Shown here piece by piece: positions 23,820-30,110 of a DNA stretch of 30,110 nt. The translations under genes and the position numbers were made by a program. Every line of letters starts with the position of its first letter. Within the stretch, counting starts at the first letter, position 1. The stretch spans positions 1 to 30,110 of the forward strand of contig CAJUJR010000034.1 in NCBI GenBank assembly GCA_910586605.1, in the 5' to 3' direction. Below the pieces are notes generated by a model, which saw only the letters and a list, made by a program, of their open reading frames with translations, was not told the origin of the DNA and ran no database searches. This DNA comes from an uncultured Lachnospiraceae bacterium (GTDB taxonomy: Bacteria; Bacillota; Clostridia; Lachnospirales; Lachnospiraceae).

Positions 23820-24995
23820 TTAAATGCTACCACCGAAAAGCTTTAAAATCCCATCTGCTTTTTTTGTCTTGCCCAAAAAACCAAATTTCTCCGAAAATAA
23901 AATAACACCAGCTTCCATCTTATCTCCTGCACGGTAACAGATATGTTCCTCTATCTTTTCACACAAGCTTTTGATAACCTGCTGTTGTAAACGATTTCTA
24001 TCCAATAACTGCAATATCTCCTCCGTATTGATGCACTTCATAATTTCTGGCACAAGGTTTGCATCCCCGCCGCTTAATACTGTATGGACAGCCAATATTT
24101 CACGCCTGCCATCCGCCACCCTGGAATGTGTATTCATAATCCCAGCTGCAAGCTTTACCAGTTTGCCGATATTTCCTACAAGCAAAAAATCCTGCATCCC
24201 ACAGGCAACTGCAAAATCTAACGTTTCTCCGATATAGTTGCTGCATTTAATGCTTTTATCTAAATCCAGATGGAGAAAAGAGGATACATACCCCTGGCCA
24301 TAATTTCCAGGGGTAACCAATAGTTTTTTCTCTCCCTGCGCCTGTAGACAGCGTATCTGCAATTCAATGGTATCTATCATTGCTTTTTCGCTCATCGGCT
24401 CTAAAATCCCACTGGTGCCAAGGATTGAAATACCTCCTTCAATGCCCAGACGTGGGTTAAATGTCCGCTTTGCAAGTTCTTTTCCTTGTGGAACATGGAT
24501 TTTTATCAAAAGCGCCCCATTATATCCTGCTACCTTACATACTTCATGGACAGCATGAAAAATCATTTCCCGTGGAACGGCGTTAATTGCAGCCTGCCCC
24601 TTTTTTTGCTCCATTCCATCCTTTACAACCCTTCCTACCCCAATTCCCCCATCTAGGAAAAGATTGGGGGATTTTTTAAAACAAAATGCTTCTTTGGGAC
24701 AGTTACAGCCTTCTTCCACCTTTTCCACACAGGCAAAGATTTCTGCATGATTTGTGACATCAGGATCATCCCCACTGTCTTTTACTACCTTGTACTCTGT
24801 TTTTTGTTTTGTATCCACAGATAAAAACACAGGTACAGATACATCTATCCCCTTAGGCGTATGTACCACAACAGCCTCACTATAGTTTCCAAACAGCAGC
24901 AGTTCTGCAGCTGCTTTAGCAGCCGCAGTGGCACAAGTCCCTGTTGTAATCCCACAACGCAGCTTTTTCTGGTTTTTTGTCACATAATATTCCAT
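23820..24995 (-). CDS. cbiD: cobalt-precorrin-5B C1-methyltransferase
   Basis: CbiD methylates C1 in the anaerobic pathway. The 391-residue product opens with the family signature LRCGITTGTCATAAAKAAA (about 12-30) and retains KDSGDDPDVTNHAEI, GIGVGRVVKDG, NPRLGIEGGISILGTSGI and ETLDFAVACGMQDFLLVGNIGKLVKLAAG. All are hallmark CbiD blocks. The ATG at 24995 has AAGGTG eleven bases upstream. A 107-base gap separates it from cbiL, longer than other spacings here, and that gap holds a repeat copy. Confidence 0.96.
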   Translation of the reverse strand: MEYYVTKNQKKLRCGITTGTCATAAAKAAAELLLFGNYSEAVVVHTPKGIDVSVPVFLSVDTKQKTEYKVVKDSGDDPDVTNHAEIFACVEKVEEGCNCPKEAFCFKKSPNLFLDGGIGVGRVVKDGMEQKKGQAAINAVPREMIFHAVHEVCKVAGYNGALLIKIHVPQGKELAKRTFNPRLGIEGGISILGTSGILEPMSEKAMIDTIELQIRCLQAQGEKKLLVTPGNYGQGYVSSFLHLDLDKSIKCSNYIGETLDFAVACGMQDFLLVGNIGKLVKLAAGIMNTHSRVADGRREILAVHTVLSGGDANLVPEIMKCINTEEILQLLDRNRLQQQVIKSLCEKIEEHICYRAGDKMEAGVILFSEKFGFLGKTKKADGILKLFGGSI

Positions 24996-25080
24996 TTATC
25001 CACACCTTCCATTATGCTGCCATAAGTGGCATAAACGATTACTCTGGCTATTAAATATTGTAATCATTTTCCTTAGAAAT

Positions 25081-25115
25081 GCCTTAGAGCATATTTGAAA
25101 ATTCATTCCTTACAC
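25081..25115. repeat. dispersed repeat, copy B
   Basis: Bases 25081-25108 match copy A (4528-4555) at 24 of 28 positions, sharing an exact 14-base stretch TTGAAAATTCATTC. The copy runs into the cbiL 3' end: the TGA stop (25103-25105) and the adjoining Glu codon lie inside it. Unlike copy A it lacks the second inverted arm. Confidence 0.55.
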
Positions 25116-25807
25116 ACTTCTTTCACAATAATCGTTGTAAAATATCCTGCTTCCTCTGGCAATTCCCCTATTTCCTGATAAACAGCCCGGTTTTCCATTC
25201 CGCAATTTATTACCGCATATACTTTTGCCCTACCGCCTTCCTCTAACTTCAACAGCTTCTCTTTGATTTCCCTAACTTGTCCCCCTGACTTCATCAATAT
25301 CCGCGTTCCACTATACTGCCCTAACTCTTCTGTACAATACAGCCCTGGCAGGATATGGATTTGCTCCCGCCTGCTCCCAAGCGGCACAGACAGTTCCGCA
25401 GCAGCTGCACAAAAAGATGGGACGCCGCTGATTATCTCTGCTTTACAGCCTGCCTTCCTAACCCTCTCATGAAACTCCATATAACTTCCATATACCGTCG
25501 GGTCTCCCAGATTCAAAAAAGCAATATCCTTTCCTTCCCTAAGTTCTTTTATCAACCGCCCGCTTCCTGCATCATATGCTTTTAAAAGCTTTTCTGTATC
25601 AGAAGTCATTGGGACAGGCACTGCAACCACTGGCTTTTTTTCCAGCCCAGCAACTGCCCCTTTTGCTATCTTATATGCAGTACAAGAAGCAGGTTCTTTT
25701 GCCGGGATGCCAATCAACTCACATCCCATAATTCTTTTTACCGCTTTTACTGTAATTAACTCTGGATCCCCCGGTCCTACCCCTATCCCATATAATATCC
25801 CTGTCAT
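25103..25807 (-). CDS. cbiL: cobalt-factor II / precorrin-2 C20-methyltransferase
   Basis: CbiL methylates C20 of cobalt-factor II, the first ring methylation after cobalt insertion. From the ATG at 25807 it is 234 residues. It is a tetrapyrrole methylase: LYGIGVGPGDPELITVKA at the N-terminus, FLNLGDPTVYGSYMEFHERV near 96-115 and the ISGVPSFCAAAAELSVPLG loop. The DPTVYGSYM form is typical of CbiL/CobI. A GTG at 25819 is in frame, but the GAGG before 25807 makes the ATG the better start. It is preceded by cbiK 23 bases away. Its last two codons and stop fall in a dispersed repeat, so the C-terminus may have been replaced by that sequence. Confidence 0.94.
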   Translation of the reverse strand: MTGILYGIGVGPGDPELITVKAVKRIMGCELIGIPAKEPASCTAYKIAKGAVAGLEKKPVVAVPVPMTSDTEKLLKAYDAGSGRLIKELREGKDIAFLNLGDPTVYGSYMEFHERVRKAGCKAEIISGVPSFCAAAAELSVPLGSRREQIHILPGLYCTEELGQYSGTRILMKSGGQVREIKEKLLKLEEGGRAKVYAVINCGMENRAVYQEIGELPEEAGYFTTIIVKEVCKE

Positions 25808-25830
25808 ATTCCACCTCACAGTATTTTACT

Positions 25831-26595
25831 TTAGAGCAACTCTAACAGCTTATCTATATATATTTTCCGGAACTGGGGATATTCCCCTAGCCCTTTTACC
25901 ACTGCTTCTGCCTGAAACCCTGCATCCCGAAGCTTTGCCAGATATGAATCCTCTTCCCCTGCCATATCATTTCTGGCATGGTCTCCTGCCACTACCATAA
26001 AAGGATATAGCAACACCTTTTTATCTGAACTGCGCTTTTGCAGGTTCCTAATTGCATCCTCTAAATCCGGTTTTGCCTCTACCGAAGCAATCTGTACGTT
26101 AAAAAGCCCCCTTTCCAAAAAAGCCTCATTCATCTGCTGATACCGTATATTAGAAGCATCTTCTGAACCATGCCCCATTAGGATATATTCATAGTCTAGG
26201 CAAAAACTAAACATCTCACTGAGCAGTAGCGCTATCCTGATGCAATCCTCCCTTTCCTGAAGCACCGAAGAAGCTATTTTTATTGCATCAAAAGATTCCC
26301 TGTAATTTTCCAGTTCCCTAACCATCTTTTGATATTCTATTCCCGGAATCATATGGGAAGGAATCACAAACAAACAGCTAACCCCATCTGAAAGCACCTG
26401 TTTCACTGCCTGCCCTACAGTGTTTACCTGAATCCCCTTCCTAGAAAGCTTTTCTACCACCATCCTGCTGGTATAGGCTTGGTATAGCGGGATACCACCT
26501 GCCATTTCCAAATCCCTTGCAATGCATTCTAAGCTGTTGTCCCTTGCCTCCTGGTACGCTGTCCCAAAACTAACAAGAAGTATCGCTTTTTTCAT
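25831..26595 (-). CDS. cbiK: sirohydrochlorin cobaltochelatase
   Basis: CbiK inserts Co(II) into sirohydrochlorin, committing it to B12. The product is 254 residues from the ATG at 26595 (GGAGAGG upstream). It starts KKAILLVSFGTAYQEAR, typical of CbiK, and keeps the two metal-site histidines His142 in MGHGSED and His206 in VVAGDHARNDMAG. No signal peptide is seen, so it is cytoplasmic. It overlaps the end of cbiN by 26 bases, linking its translation to that of the cobalt importer that supplies its metal. Confidence 0.95.
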   Translation of the reverse strand: MKKAILLVSFGTAYQEARDNSLECIARDLEMAGGIPLYQAYTSRMVVEKLSRKGIQVNTVGQAVKQVLSDGVSCLFVIPSHMIPGIEYQKMVRELENYRESFDAIKIASSVLQEREDCIRIALLLSEMFSFCLDYEYILMGHGSEDASNIRYQQMNEAFLERGLFNVQIASVEAKPDLEDAIRNLQKRSSDKKVLLYPFMVVAGDHARNDMAGEEDSYLAKLRDAGFQAEAVVKGLGEYPQFRKIYIDKLLELL

Positions 26596-26887
26596 GTTTT
26601 TTCCTCTCCACAAACCTGCCCATCAGAAAGGCAATCACACCTACTCCAATCCCTGTCTGGACACAAAAAAACAAACTTTCCACTTCACCTGGGATTTCAC
26701 CATTCAGTATAGTTTCAAATACAGGGGTAACCCAAGGCTCATATTCCCCCTGGATTTCTTCTACTTTAACACTTCCAGCATCGTCAGATCCCCCAAATTC
26801 CGCGCCTTTTAGTGCAAATAGCGGAACAACAATAATCAATACCACAAGACATAATAAAAAAATCATTAACTTCGCATCTTTTTTCAT
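26570..26887 (-). CDS. cbiN: ECF cobalt transporter small component CbiN
   Basis: CbiN is a small membrane subunit that works with CbiM in cobalt uptake. The 105-residue product has a transmembrane segment at about 7-26, an acidic extracytoplasmic stretch containing the family-typical GSDDAG and a second segment at about 76-94. Length and topology match CbiN. ATG has AAGGTAAG upstream. It follows cbiM by 48 bases and overlaps cbiK. Confidence 0.93.
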   Translation of the reverse strand: MKKDAKLMIFLLCLVVLIIVVPLFALKGAEFGGSDDAGSVKVEEIQGEYEPWVTPVFETILNGEIPGEVESLFFCVQTGIGVGVIAFLMGRFVERKKHEKSDTSC

Positions 26888-26935
26888 CGCTTACCTTCTT
26901 TCAAACATACTCTAATGCTACCTGCCCAAATAACT

Positions 26936-27676
26936 TTATTTTTCATACCGGATTGCTTTTAACTCCTGTGCCGCATAATTTTCCAAAGCAACCATAATCA
27001 TTACAGTCAAAGCCCCTTCTGCCACAGCAAGCGGAAGCTGTGTCGGGGCAAATACCCCTAAAAATTTTGCTGCTGATGCCAAAACCCCGCCGTTAGGGTC
27101 TGGATAGGCAAATGCAAGCTGGAAACTGGTAATACAGTAAGTACCTAAATCCCCAACCGCAGCCGCCACAAATATGCCAGCCCTTTTATTTATATTAAAC
27201 TTCCGGCAAACCAGCCAGATTCCATAAGCAGCAGCTGGCCCTGCAATTGCCATAGAAAATGTATTTGCCCCCAGCGTTGTAAGCCCTCCATGCGCTAAAA
27301 GGACTGCCTGGAAAATTAACACAATACTCCCTAAAATCCCAGTGATGCACGGCCCAAAAAGAATTGCGGCAAGCCCAGCCCCAGTCATATGGGAACAGCT
27401 TCCCGTTACAGACGGAATCTTTAAAGCAGACAATACAAAGATATAAGCGCCCGCCATTGCTAATATTGTAACTGCTTTTTTGTTTTCTGCAAACACTTTT
27501 TTCATCTCATAAAGCCCCTTTACGAAAAACGGGAGGCATACAACTCCCCATGCAATACAAAAAAACGGGGAAAGATATCCCTCCATAATATGCATTGCCC
27601 CTGCTGCTGGGCTAACTGCCAAAATTGCTGCCAGCACAATACTGATTCTCAATGTCCTTTTTTGCATTTTTGTCAT
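26936..27676 (-). CDS. cbiM: ECF cobalt transporter substrate-binding component CbiM
   Basis: CbiM is the S-component that binds Co(II) and delivers it through the CbiMNQO importer. The 246-residue protein has an N-terminal signal-like segment (residues about 8-27, ending SPAAGA) and then MHIMEGYLSP. Cleavage after Ala27 would expose the Met-His amino terminus known to bind the metal in this family. The later histidine in GSCSHMTGAGL is also present. Six or so hydrophobic segments follow. AGGAGG precedes the ATG. It is downstream of cbiO. Confidence 0.95.
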   Translation of the reverse strand: MTKMQKRTLRISIVLAAILAVSPAAGAMHIMEGYLSPFFCIAWGVVCLPFFVKGLYEMKKVFAENKKAVTILAMAGAYIFVLSALKIPSVTGSCSHMTGAGLAAILFGPCITGILGSIVLIFQAVLLAHGGLTTLGANTFSMAIAGPAAAYGIWLVCRKFNINKRAGIFVAAAVGDLGTYCITSFQLAFAYPDPNGGVLASAAKFLGVFAPTQLPLAVAEGALTVMIMVALENYAAQELKAIRYEK

Positions 27677-27752
27677 TTTTCCTCCTATTCTTTGCTATGG
27701 GTAAACTATCTTACAAACACACCCTGCCACAATATTGCCCATATATACTTTA

Positions 27753-28595
27753 TCATTTCTTAATATCATGTAACGCCAAGATTTTCTCTGCTGCCTGTTC
27801 GCCTGTTCGCGGATATTCCCCCTGTTCCTCCACAAGCTTCGCCTTTCTAAGAGCCTCCCAGATTGCCATTACAGTAGGCTTTTTCAAATGCGCCCTTTCC
27901 ATAATCTCCCCCTGCCTGAAAATTTCCTGCGGCGGTCCATCTGCAATTAGGCATCCATTGGAAAATACCAAAACCCTGTCTGCAAAACGATATGCAAAAT
28001 CCACATCATGTGTCGCAACCAAAATCGTCTTTCCCTCTTTATGTAACCAGTATAGAATCTGTTCCACTTTTTCTGCATTTATTGGGTCCAATGCCGCCAT
28101 CGGTTCATCAAACAAAAAAATTTCCGGCCTCATTGCCAGGATATCCGCAATGCTTACCCTCTTTTTCTCACCCCCACTCAAATAATGCGGTGGCCTGTCC
28201 TGCAAATCAGACAGCGACAAATATTCTATTGCCTCCTCCACCCTTTCGATTACTTCTTCTTTTGAAAGCCCAAGATTTATTGGCCCAAAGGATACTTCTG
28301 CCCTTACATTTGAAGCAATTAGCTGGCTGTCTGCATCCTGGAATACAAACCCCACGTTTCTTTGCAGTCTTCTCCTTTCCTTTTTCCCAACCTTTTTCCC
28401 ATCCCAAAAAATTTCACCCTGTCCTGCTTGCAACACTCCATTCAGATTTAGGAAAAATGTAGATTTTCCTGCCCCATTCGGGCCCATTACCGCAATCTTC
28501 TCTCCCCTCTTCACAGAAAAGCAAATATTCTTTAAAACAGGCTTTTTTTCATAGGAAAATGACAGCCCTTTTCCTTCCAGCAATATATCATCCAT
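27753..28595 (-). CDS. cbiO: ECF cobalt transporter ATP-binding component CbiO
   Basis: CbiO is the ATPase of the cobalt importer. From the ATG at 28595 it is 280 residues. The ABC motifs are complete: Walker A GPNGAGKST (38-46), Q-loop FVFQDAD, signature LSGGEKKR (138-145), Walker B IFLFDEP (158-164) and switch His in ATHDVDF. The start at 28595 has AAAGGGGG upstream; 22 in-frame residues before it have no family character. A C-terminal extension after about 220 is usual in CbiO. It lies between cbiQ and cbiM. Confidence 0.94.
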   Translation of the reverse strand: MDDILLEGKGLSFSYEKKPVLKNICFSVKRGEKIAVMGPNGAGKSTFFLNLNGVLQAGQGEIFWDGKKVGKKERRRLQRNVGFVFQDADSQLIASNVRAEVSFGPINLGLSKEEVIERVEEAIEYLSLSDLQDRPPHYLSGGEKKRVSIADILAMRPEIFLFDEPMAALDPINAEKVEQILYWLHKEGKTILVATHDVDFAYRFADRVLVFSNGCLIADGPPQEIFRQGEIMERAHLKKPTVMAIWEALRKAKLVEEQGEYPRTGEQAAEKILALHDIKK

Positions 28596-28691
28596 CCGAT
28601 TTCCCCCTTTCCCTAAAATCCTGTTACTATATCCTAACCACCATGCATAAAACCTGCCCACAAAGCTGTCAGACGCTGCAAAAGCAGCAGC

Positions 28692-29471
28692 TCATTTTTT
28701 ACTTATGCAGCCCAATGCCAGATATAACAAAATAATTACGCTAAAATACAAAACGCCAAAAGCAACCTGGCAGAACCTAACTGGTTTTTCTTCTGTCAAA
28801 AACTCTATCCTGCCCTGATATCCTCTTGCCAGCAAAGCATCATAATATGTATTTCCCTTTTTCAGCGCAACTACAAACAAATTTCCCCCGATTGCCGCAA
28901 ACGTCTTAAAAGACTGCCAGATAGTACAGCCGCCAAGCCTTGCCTTTGCTGCCGTCTGCATTTGGGACGCCGCATCAAATAAAATAAATATATAACGGTA
29001 TACCAATTGCATAAGTTCCAAAAATATCCATGGAAGATGCAGCTTCCGCAAAACAAGAATCAGTTCATCTACAGGCGTAGAAAAAGACATCATATACAAC
29101 GCGCTGATTCCTGCCAACACCTTAAAAAACGCCTGAACAGCCGCCAACAAACTCTCCTGTCCCATACACAAATAGAAAAAATGGGCAGAAAAATTCCACT
29201 CCCCAACCGGGCTTCCTGCAAAAGAAATAGCAATCGCCAAACAGCTAAATAACAGGAAAACAACTGGAGCCAACATATACCGCAAATACACCCTCCAGGA
29301 AGTCTTCCCTACCATCAGCGTAAGCACCCCCATGGCGAACATTACAAAAAGCGACACCACAATACAGTTAAATGCTATCACCAAAAACAAGGTTGTTACT
29401 GCCAAAAATACTTTAAAAGCAGCATTCCAGCTTCTCATCCTGGATTGATATGCGTAATAATCAATCTGCAT
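28692..29471 (-). CDS. cbiQ: ECF cobalt transporter transmembrane component CbiQ
   Basis: CbiQ is the T-component that couples CbiO to CbiM. The 259-residue protein has about five hydrophobic segments, and the cytoplasmic coupling motifs AKARLGG (near 174-180) and the second ALLARGYQGR (near 212-221), both of the A-R-G type contacting CbiO. It begins MQIDYYAYQSRM, like many CbiQ. The start at 29471 has AGGAG at eleven bases. It is the first gene after the riboswitch; in many genomes cbiM comes first. Confidence 0.93.
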   Translation of the reverse strand: MQIDYYAYQSRMRSWNAAFKVFLAVTTLFLVIAFNCIVVSLFVMFAMGVLTLMVGKTSWRVYLRYMLAPVVFLLFSCLAIAISFAGSPVGEWNFSAHFFYLCMGQESLLAAVQAFFKVLAGISALYMMSFSTPVDELILVLRKLHLPWIFLELMQLVYRYIFILFDAASQMQTAAKARLGGCTIWQSFKTFAAIGGNLFVVALKKGNTYYDALLARGYQGRIEFLTEEKPVRFCQVAFGVLYFSVIILLYLALGCISKK

Positions 29472-29482
29472 AAATCCCTTCT

Positions 29483-29494
29483 CCTGTTAACAGG
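29483..29494 (-). promoter_or_regulatory. short palindrome covering the cbiQ Shine-Dalgarno edge
   Basis: CCTGTTAACAGG is a perfect 12-base palindrome whose last bases form the start of the cbiQ ribosome site (AGGAG). It may mildly restrict initiation. Another arm pair, GGTGCA/TGCACC (29514-29546), lies just upstream. Function is inference. Confidence 0.3.
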
Positions 29495-29563
29495 CATAAT
29501 GTACGGTGCAATTTCCTATCACATAAAAAAGTGCACCACCACGATTACAGCAATTCCTATCAT

Positions 29564-29612
29564 AAAAAACCTGCCTGCCTTGCAGCGTTTACCACATGCA
29601 ATGACAGACAGG
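29564..29612 (-). terminator. leader terminator, expression platform of the cobalamin riboswitch
   Basis: On the minus strand CCTGTCTGTC (29612-29603) pairs with GGCAGGCAGG (29579-29570) as a 10-bp stem with two G-U pairs, followed by six T (29569-29564). It lies between the aptamer and cbiQ. Its 3' region AAGGCAGG (29581-29574) is exactly complementary to CCTGCCTT (29757-29750), the 3' edge of the aptamer. Formation of the aptamer closing stem would free the terminator. Confidence 0.75.
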
Positions 29613-29745
29613 TACACAAAAGAAACCTCTCCCATCGATTTAAAAAACGAACTTCACAGAACATGCCAAAAAGCTTTTCACTGACACCTTCCTGGAGAAG
29701 CAAATTATATAAGAATCTGTACATCGCAAACCTTATAATTACAAA

Positions 29746-29965
29746 CAAAAAGGCAGGTCTTCTGACTTTTGCATCATCACATTTTTCCATCTTCCCATTT
29801 TCACAGTGACTGCCTTACGGCAAGGCCTTGTTTGGAAATACCATCCTAAACAAGGTACTTGAAAAATGCTCCGCATACACAGCGACGGGATCGTCCGGGA
29901 TTCCCACCCGGTTCCCTATTATCCTGAACCACAGCTAATAGTATAGCTGCACAGGCACCTTTCTG
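29746..29965 (-). ncRNA. cobalamin riboswitch (aptamer)
   Basis: Reading the minus strand, the conserved boxes occur in order: AAAGGTGCC, AATAGGGAAC, GGGTGGGAATCCCGG, the CGTCGCTGT segment, the P7-type hairpins (CCTTGTTT/AAACAAGG), GGCAGTCACTG, TGGGAAGATGG and the B12 box AGTCAGAAGACCTGCC. The closing stem is CAGAAAGG (29965-29958) with CCTTTTTG (29753-29746), including one G-U pair. It binds adenosyl- or other cobalamin and should lower expression of the downstream transporter and synthesis genes when B12 is abundant. Confidence 0.93.
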
Positions 29966-29991
29966 TTTTAAATTGTCTAACAATATCTATT

Positions 29992-30020
29992 AATATAGCA
30001 CCCTTCTCTATAAATTGCAA
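29992..30020 (-). promoter_or_regulatory. promoter of the cobalamin locus
   Basis: On the minus strand TTGCAA (30020-30015) and TATATT (29997-29992) are 17 bases apart. Transcription would begin about 20 bases before the riboswitch closing stem, as expected. No other promoter as good precedes the riboswitch within the window. Confidence 0.65.
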
Positions 30021-30026
30021 GAAGTT

Positions 30027-30062
30027 GCCTAGAGCGTGTTTGAGGCAAATCTCCCACAAAGT
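30027..30062. repeat. dispersed repeat, copy C (divergent)
   Basis: The stretch shares AGAGCGTGTTTGA and CACAAAGT blocks with copy A, but the middle differs. It has its own 6-bp hairpin arms (TTGCCT/AGGCAA, 30025-30048). It lies just upstream of the cobalamin promoter. The remaining 48 bases of the window show nothing recognisable. Confidence 0.4.
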
Positions 30063-30110
30063 TACTATTCACAGCCAATCGTAGCCGGATCTCAATAAAA
30101 AATCTCTTCC

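Noticed and set aside
28674..28687. GCTGC/GCAGC hairpin between cbiQ and cbiO as a terminator
   Set aside because: Stem of five pairs, no T-run after it, and it lies between genes that must be co-expressed.
29560..29790. 76-codon minus-strand open frame in the cbiQ leader with a good-looking GGGAAG ribosome site
   Set aside because: The GGGAAG and the first codons are conserved parts of the cobalamin aptamer and the rest covers the leader terminator; the peptide has no family character.

Overview
The window is a chromosomal segment of moderate to low G+C from what looks like an anaerobic Firmicute, most likely a gut Lachnospiraceae-type clostridium. The grounds are the purine-rich Shine-Dalgarno sites before nearly every gene, the oxygen-independent (cbi) corrin pathway with a CbiK-type cobaltochelatase, PdxST under a MocR/PdxR regulator, and a clostridial Rpn-type PD-(D/E)XK protein. 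Genus is not resolvable by eye.

Layout. At the left, on the minus strand, xpt and pbuX (xanthine salvage and uptake) lie downstream of a large soluble hybrid histidine kinase. Next come pdxS-pdxT (minus), encoding PLP synthase, and the divergent pdxR (plus), with an inverted-repeat operator between them. From 7665 to about 30020 everything reads leftward: an almost complete anaerobic cobalamin locus.

The cobalamin locus starts with a good sigma-A promoter and a class-I cobalamin riboswitch. The leader contains a terminator whose 3' arm can pair with the 3' edge of the aptamer, so an antitermination switch can be read directly from the sequence. Gene order in the direction of transcription is cbiQ-cbiO-cbiM-cbiN (cobalt ECF importer), cbiK, cbiL, cbiD, cbiF, cbiG, cbiH, a triple fusion cbiJ-cbiE-cbiT, a cbiA-cobT fusion, cobU, cobS, then an inserted Rpn gene with its own promoter and terminator, then a short second cobU-like gene, cobC, cbiB, cobD, cbiP, cbiC, and a CobO-type adenosyltransferase fused behind a domain resembling the reactivation domain of B12-dependent methionine synthase. 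Together these cover cobalt uptake, cobalt insertion, every corrin-ring step from sirohydrochlorin, both amidations, adenosylation, aminopropanol-phosphate attachment and lower-ligand assembly. Genes for making uroporphyrinogen III and precorrin-2 are not in the window.

Most notable: (1) the MetH-activation-like/CobO fusion carrying a four-cysteine motif; (2) the self-contained Rpn cassette inside the cobalamin operon, with an eight-unit perfect 12-bp coding repeat; (3) the readable riboswitch/terminator exchange; (4) two CobU genes whose conserved motifs look complementary; (5) a small dispersed repeat family, one copy of which supplies the end of cbiL. No CRISPR, tRNA, rRNA or transposase was seen.
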